In this document: positions 9,194-11,005 of the stretch, in pieces
How the letters are laid out: each line of letters begins with the position of its first letter
How positions within the stretch are numbered: position 1 is the first letter of the stretch
Assembly (NCBI GenBank): GCA_031269405.1
Contig: JAISZE010000087.1
Coordinates: 1 to 11,005 of the forward strand
Length of the DNA stretch: 11,005 bases
Source: Treponema sp.
Lineage (GTDB): Bacteria > Spirochaetota > Spirochaetia > Treponematales > Breznakiellaceae
Direction: 5' to 3'
Translations under genes and position numbers: made by a program
The notes under the pieces: model-generated
What the model was told of the DNA's origin: nothing
Databases searched by the model: none
The model's input: only the letters and a program-made list of their open reading frames with translations

Positions 9194-11005
9194 TTAGAAA
9201 TTGCTCCCGCTCTTGGCGATGAGTTCTTCATCCCGTTCGGTAAGCGGGATCTGTTTATTCTTATTGTCATAAATGGTCATGTCCAGCGCCAGGCCCCGGA
9301 GTTCCTGCATCAGTACGTTGAAGGATTCGGGGATCCCCGCGGTGGTGGAGGGTTCCCCCTTCACAATGGCCTCGTAGATTTTGGACCGTCCGGTCATATC
9401 GTCGGACTTGATGGTGAGGAGTTCCTGGAGGGTATTGGCGGCGCCGTAGGCTTCCAGGGCCCAGACTTCCATTTCCCCCAGGCGCTGGCCGCCGAACTGG
9501 GCCTTGCCTCCCAAGGGCTGCTGGGTTACCAGGGAGTAGGGGCCGGTAGACCGGGCGTGCATCTTGTCGTCCACCAGATGGTGGAGCTTGAGGAAGTAGA
9601 TGATGCCGCAGAAGATGGGGTTCACAAAGGGCTCGCCGGTACGGCCGTCCCGGAGTCGGGCCTTGCTGGTTACCGGAAGGCCCGCTTCCTTGAGCTTCTC
9701 CTCGATCTGCCCCGTAGAAGGGGACTGGAACACCGGCGCCGAATACCACTCGTCCAGGGTGGAAGCGGCCCAGCCCAGTTCGGTTTCCAGGAGTTGGCCG
9801 ATGTTCATGCGGGAAGGAACCCCCAGGGGGGTAAGGCAGAGGTCCAAAGGCGTGCCGTCTTCCATATAAGGCATATCCTCTTCAGGGAGGATGCGGGCCA
9901 CGACGCCTTTGTTGCCGTGCCGTCCGGCCATTTTGTCGCCTTCCCGGAGTTTCCGCTTGGTTGCGATCAAAACCTTTACCACTTCGTCCACCCCTGGGTT
10001 GAGATCGTCCCCTTCGGTGCGTTTAAGGCGCTGGATATCGATAATCGTCCCTTCCACGCCGTGGGGCACCCTGAGGGAAGAATCCCGGACTTCCTTGGCC
10101 TTTTCGCCGAAGATGGAGTTGAGGAGCTTGAATTCCGGGGTGGTCTCGGTTTCGCTCTTGGGCGTAACCTTCCCTACCAGGATGTCCCCGGAGCGGACTT
10201 TGGCGCCTACCCGGATGATGCCTTCGCTGTCCAGGTTGTCCAGGCTCTTTTCCGAAGTATTGGGAATGTCCCTGGTAAGCTTTTCGGGCCCCAGTTTGGT
10301 TTCCCGGACTTCTGTGGGGAATTCCTTGATGTGGATAGAGGTGAACATATCGTCCTTAACCACCCGTTCCGAGATGAGGATAGAGTCTTCGTAGTTGTAC
10401 CCGTTCCAGGGCATAAAGCCTACCAGGATGTTCCGGCCCAGTGCCAGTTCGCCGTTCCTGGTGGCAGGACCGTCGGCAATCACCTGGCCGGCAGTGATCT
10501 TTTCGCCCAGCTTGACCACAGGACGCTGATTGTAGCATGTATCCTGGTTGGTCCGCTGGTACTTTACCAGCCTGTAGGTGTCAAGGCCGTCAGGGCCGGC
10601 TTCGGGGATGCGTTCTTTCGGATCATCAGGCTTGATGACGATTTCCTGGGATGTAACCCGCGCCACCGTACCGTTCCGCCTGGCTTTGACCAGGACCCCT
10701 GAATCGTAGGCGCATTTGCCTTCCATGCCCGTACCCACCCGGGGGGCTTCGGGGAACACCAGGGGCACCGCCTGGCGCTGCATGTTGGAACCCATGAGAG
10801 CCCGGTTGGCGTCGTCATGCTCCAGGAAGGGAATGAGGGACGCCGAAACCGAGATGATCTGCTTGGGAGACACGTCCATGTACTGAATGTCCTCAGGACC
10901 CCGGGTGGTGTAGTCGCCCTGGCGGCGGCAGGAGATCTGTTCGTCAGTGAAACTGCCGTTGTTGTTAAGCCTGGCCGAAGCCTGGGCTATGTAGTAGCGA
11001 TCCTC
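9194..11005 (-). CDS. rpoB: DNA-directed RNA polymerase subunit beta, N-terminal part outside window
   Basis: The second large RNA polymerase subunit. The 603 C-terminal residues are present and the frame is open to the right edge, beginning EDRYYIAQA. Landmarks: [29 protein letters not shown] segment near the right edge, the flap domain (around [16 protein letters not shown] to [10 protein letters not shown]), and [10 protein letters not shown], whose two lysines (codons at 9932-9934 and 9908-9910) correspond to E. coli Lys1065 and Lys1073 that contact the RNA 3' end. The C-terminal clamp segment [21 protein letters not shown] is also present. The large insertion that E. coli carries between the flap and these lysines is absent. 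The rifampicin-resistance cluster lies beyond the window. It is co-transcribed with rpoC; upstream rplJL would be expected. Confidence 0.98.
   Translation of the reverse strand, partial: EDRYYIAQASARLNNNGSFTDEQISCRRQGDYTTRGPEDIQYMDVSPKQIISVSASLIPFLEHDDANRALMGSNMQRQAVPLVFPEAPRVGTGMEGKCAYDSGVLVKARRNGTVARVTSQEIVIKPDDPKERIPEAGPDGLDTYRLVKYQRTNQDTCYNQRPVVKLGEKITAGQVIADGPATRNGELALGRNILVGFMPWNGYNYEDSILISERVVKDDMFTSIHIKEFPTEVRETKLGPEKLTRDIPNTSEKSLDNLDSEGIIRVGAKVRSGDILVGKVTPKSETETTPEFKLLNSIFGEKAKEVRDSSLRVPHGVEGTIIDIQRLKRTEGDDLNPGVDEVVKVLIATKRKLREGDKMAGRHGNKGVVARILPEEDMPYMEDGTPLDLCLTPLGVPSRMNIGQLLETELGWAASTLDEWYSAPVFQSPSTGQIEEKLKEAGLPVTSKARLRDGRTGEPFVNPIFCGIIYFLKLHHLVDDKMHARSTGPYSLVTQQPLGGKAQFGGQRLGEMEVWALEAYGAANTLQELLTIKSDDMTGRSKIYEAIVKGEPSTTAGIPESFNVLMQELRGLALDMTIYDNKNKQIPLTERDEELIAKSGSNF

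Overview
The window reads as chromosomal DNA of a fairly GC-rich spirochaete, most likely a Treponema of the termite-gut type. The grounds are the RpoB/RpoC protein sequences, an RpoC with an insertion in the trigger loop, and a loose lipobox on the zinc-binding lipoprotein. The genus is inferred from remembered family resemblance, not from a search. All genes but one lie on the minus strand.

Right half (about 4.84-11.0 kb): the C-terminal part of rpoB (running off the right edge) and complete rpoC, 18 bases apart. Directly behind rpoC, with its ribosome binding site only three bases past the rpoC stop, sits a family 4 glycoside hydrolase of the alpha-galactosidase (MelA) type, where many bacteria have rpsL. 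It converges on a small plus-strand copper-chaperone-like gene (copZ type, GTG start, extended -10 promoter) that carries a run of eight G in its reading frame.

Centre (2.87-3.28 kb): a 418-base divergent intergenic region. About half of it is a nearly perfectly symmetrical foldback of 204 bases with 17-base terminal inverted repeats. It looks like a MITE-like or other structured repeat, not a terminator, because it lies between two diverging genes. A G7 run follows it. On the other side, a strong ribosome binding site leads into an 8-codon reading frame that ends in a stop just before, and in frame with, the next gene.

Left part (1-2.87 kb): a tightly packed minus-strand operon of a PlsC-like lysophospholipid acyltransferase, a ZnuA/TroA-type zinc or manganese binding lipoprotein (TTG start 4 bases after the acyltransferase stop) and its ZnuC-type ATPase (ATGA overlap with znuA, cut by the left edge). 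A membrane permease would be expected just beyond the left edge.

No rRNA, tRNA, CRISPR array, transposase or phage gene was seen. No new multi-gene system is evident. The best leads are the foldback element, the G tract inside copZ, the in-frame upstream mini-ORF, and the alpha-galactosidase attached to the RNA polymerase operon.
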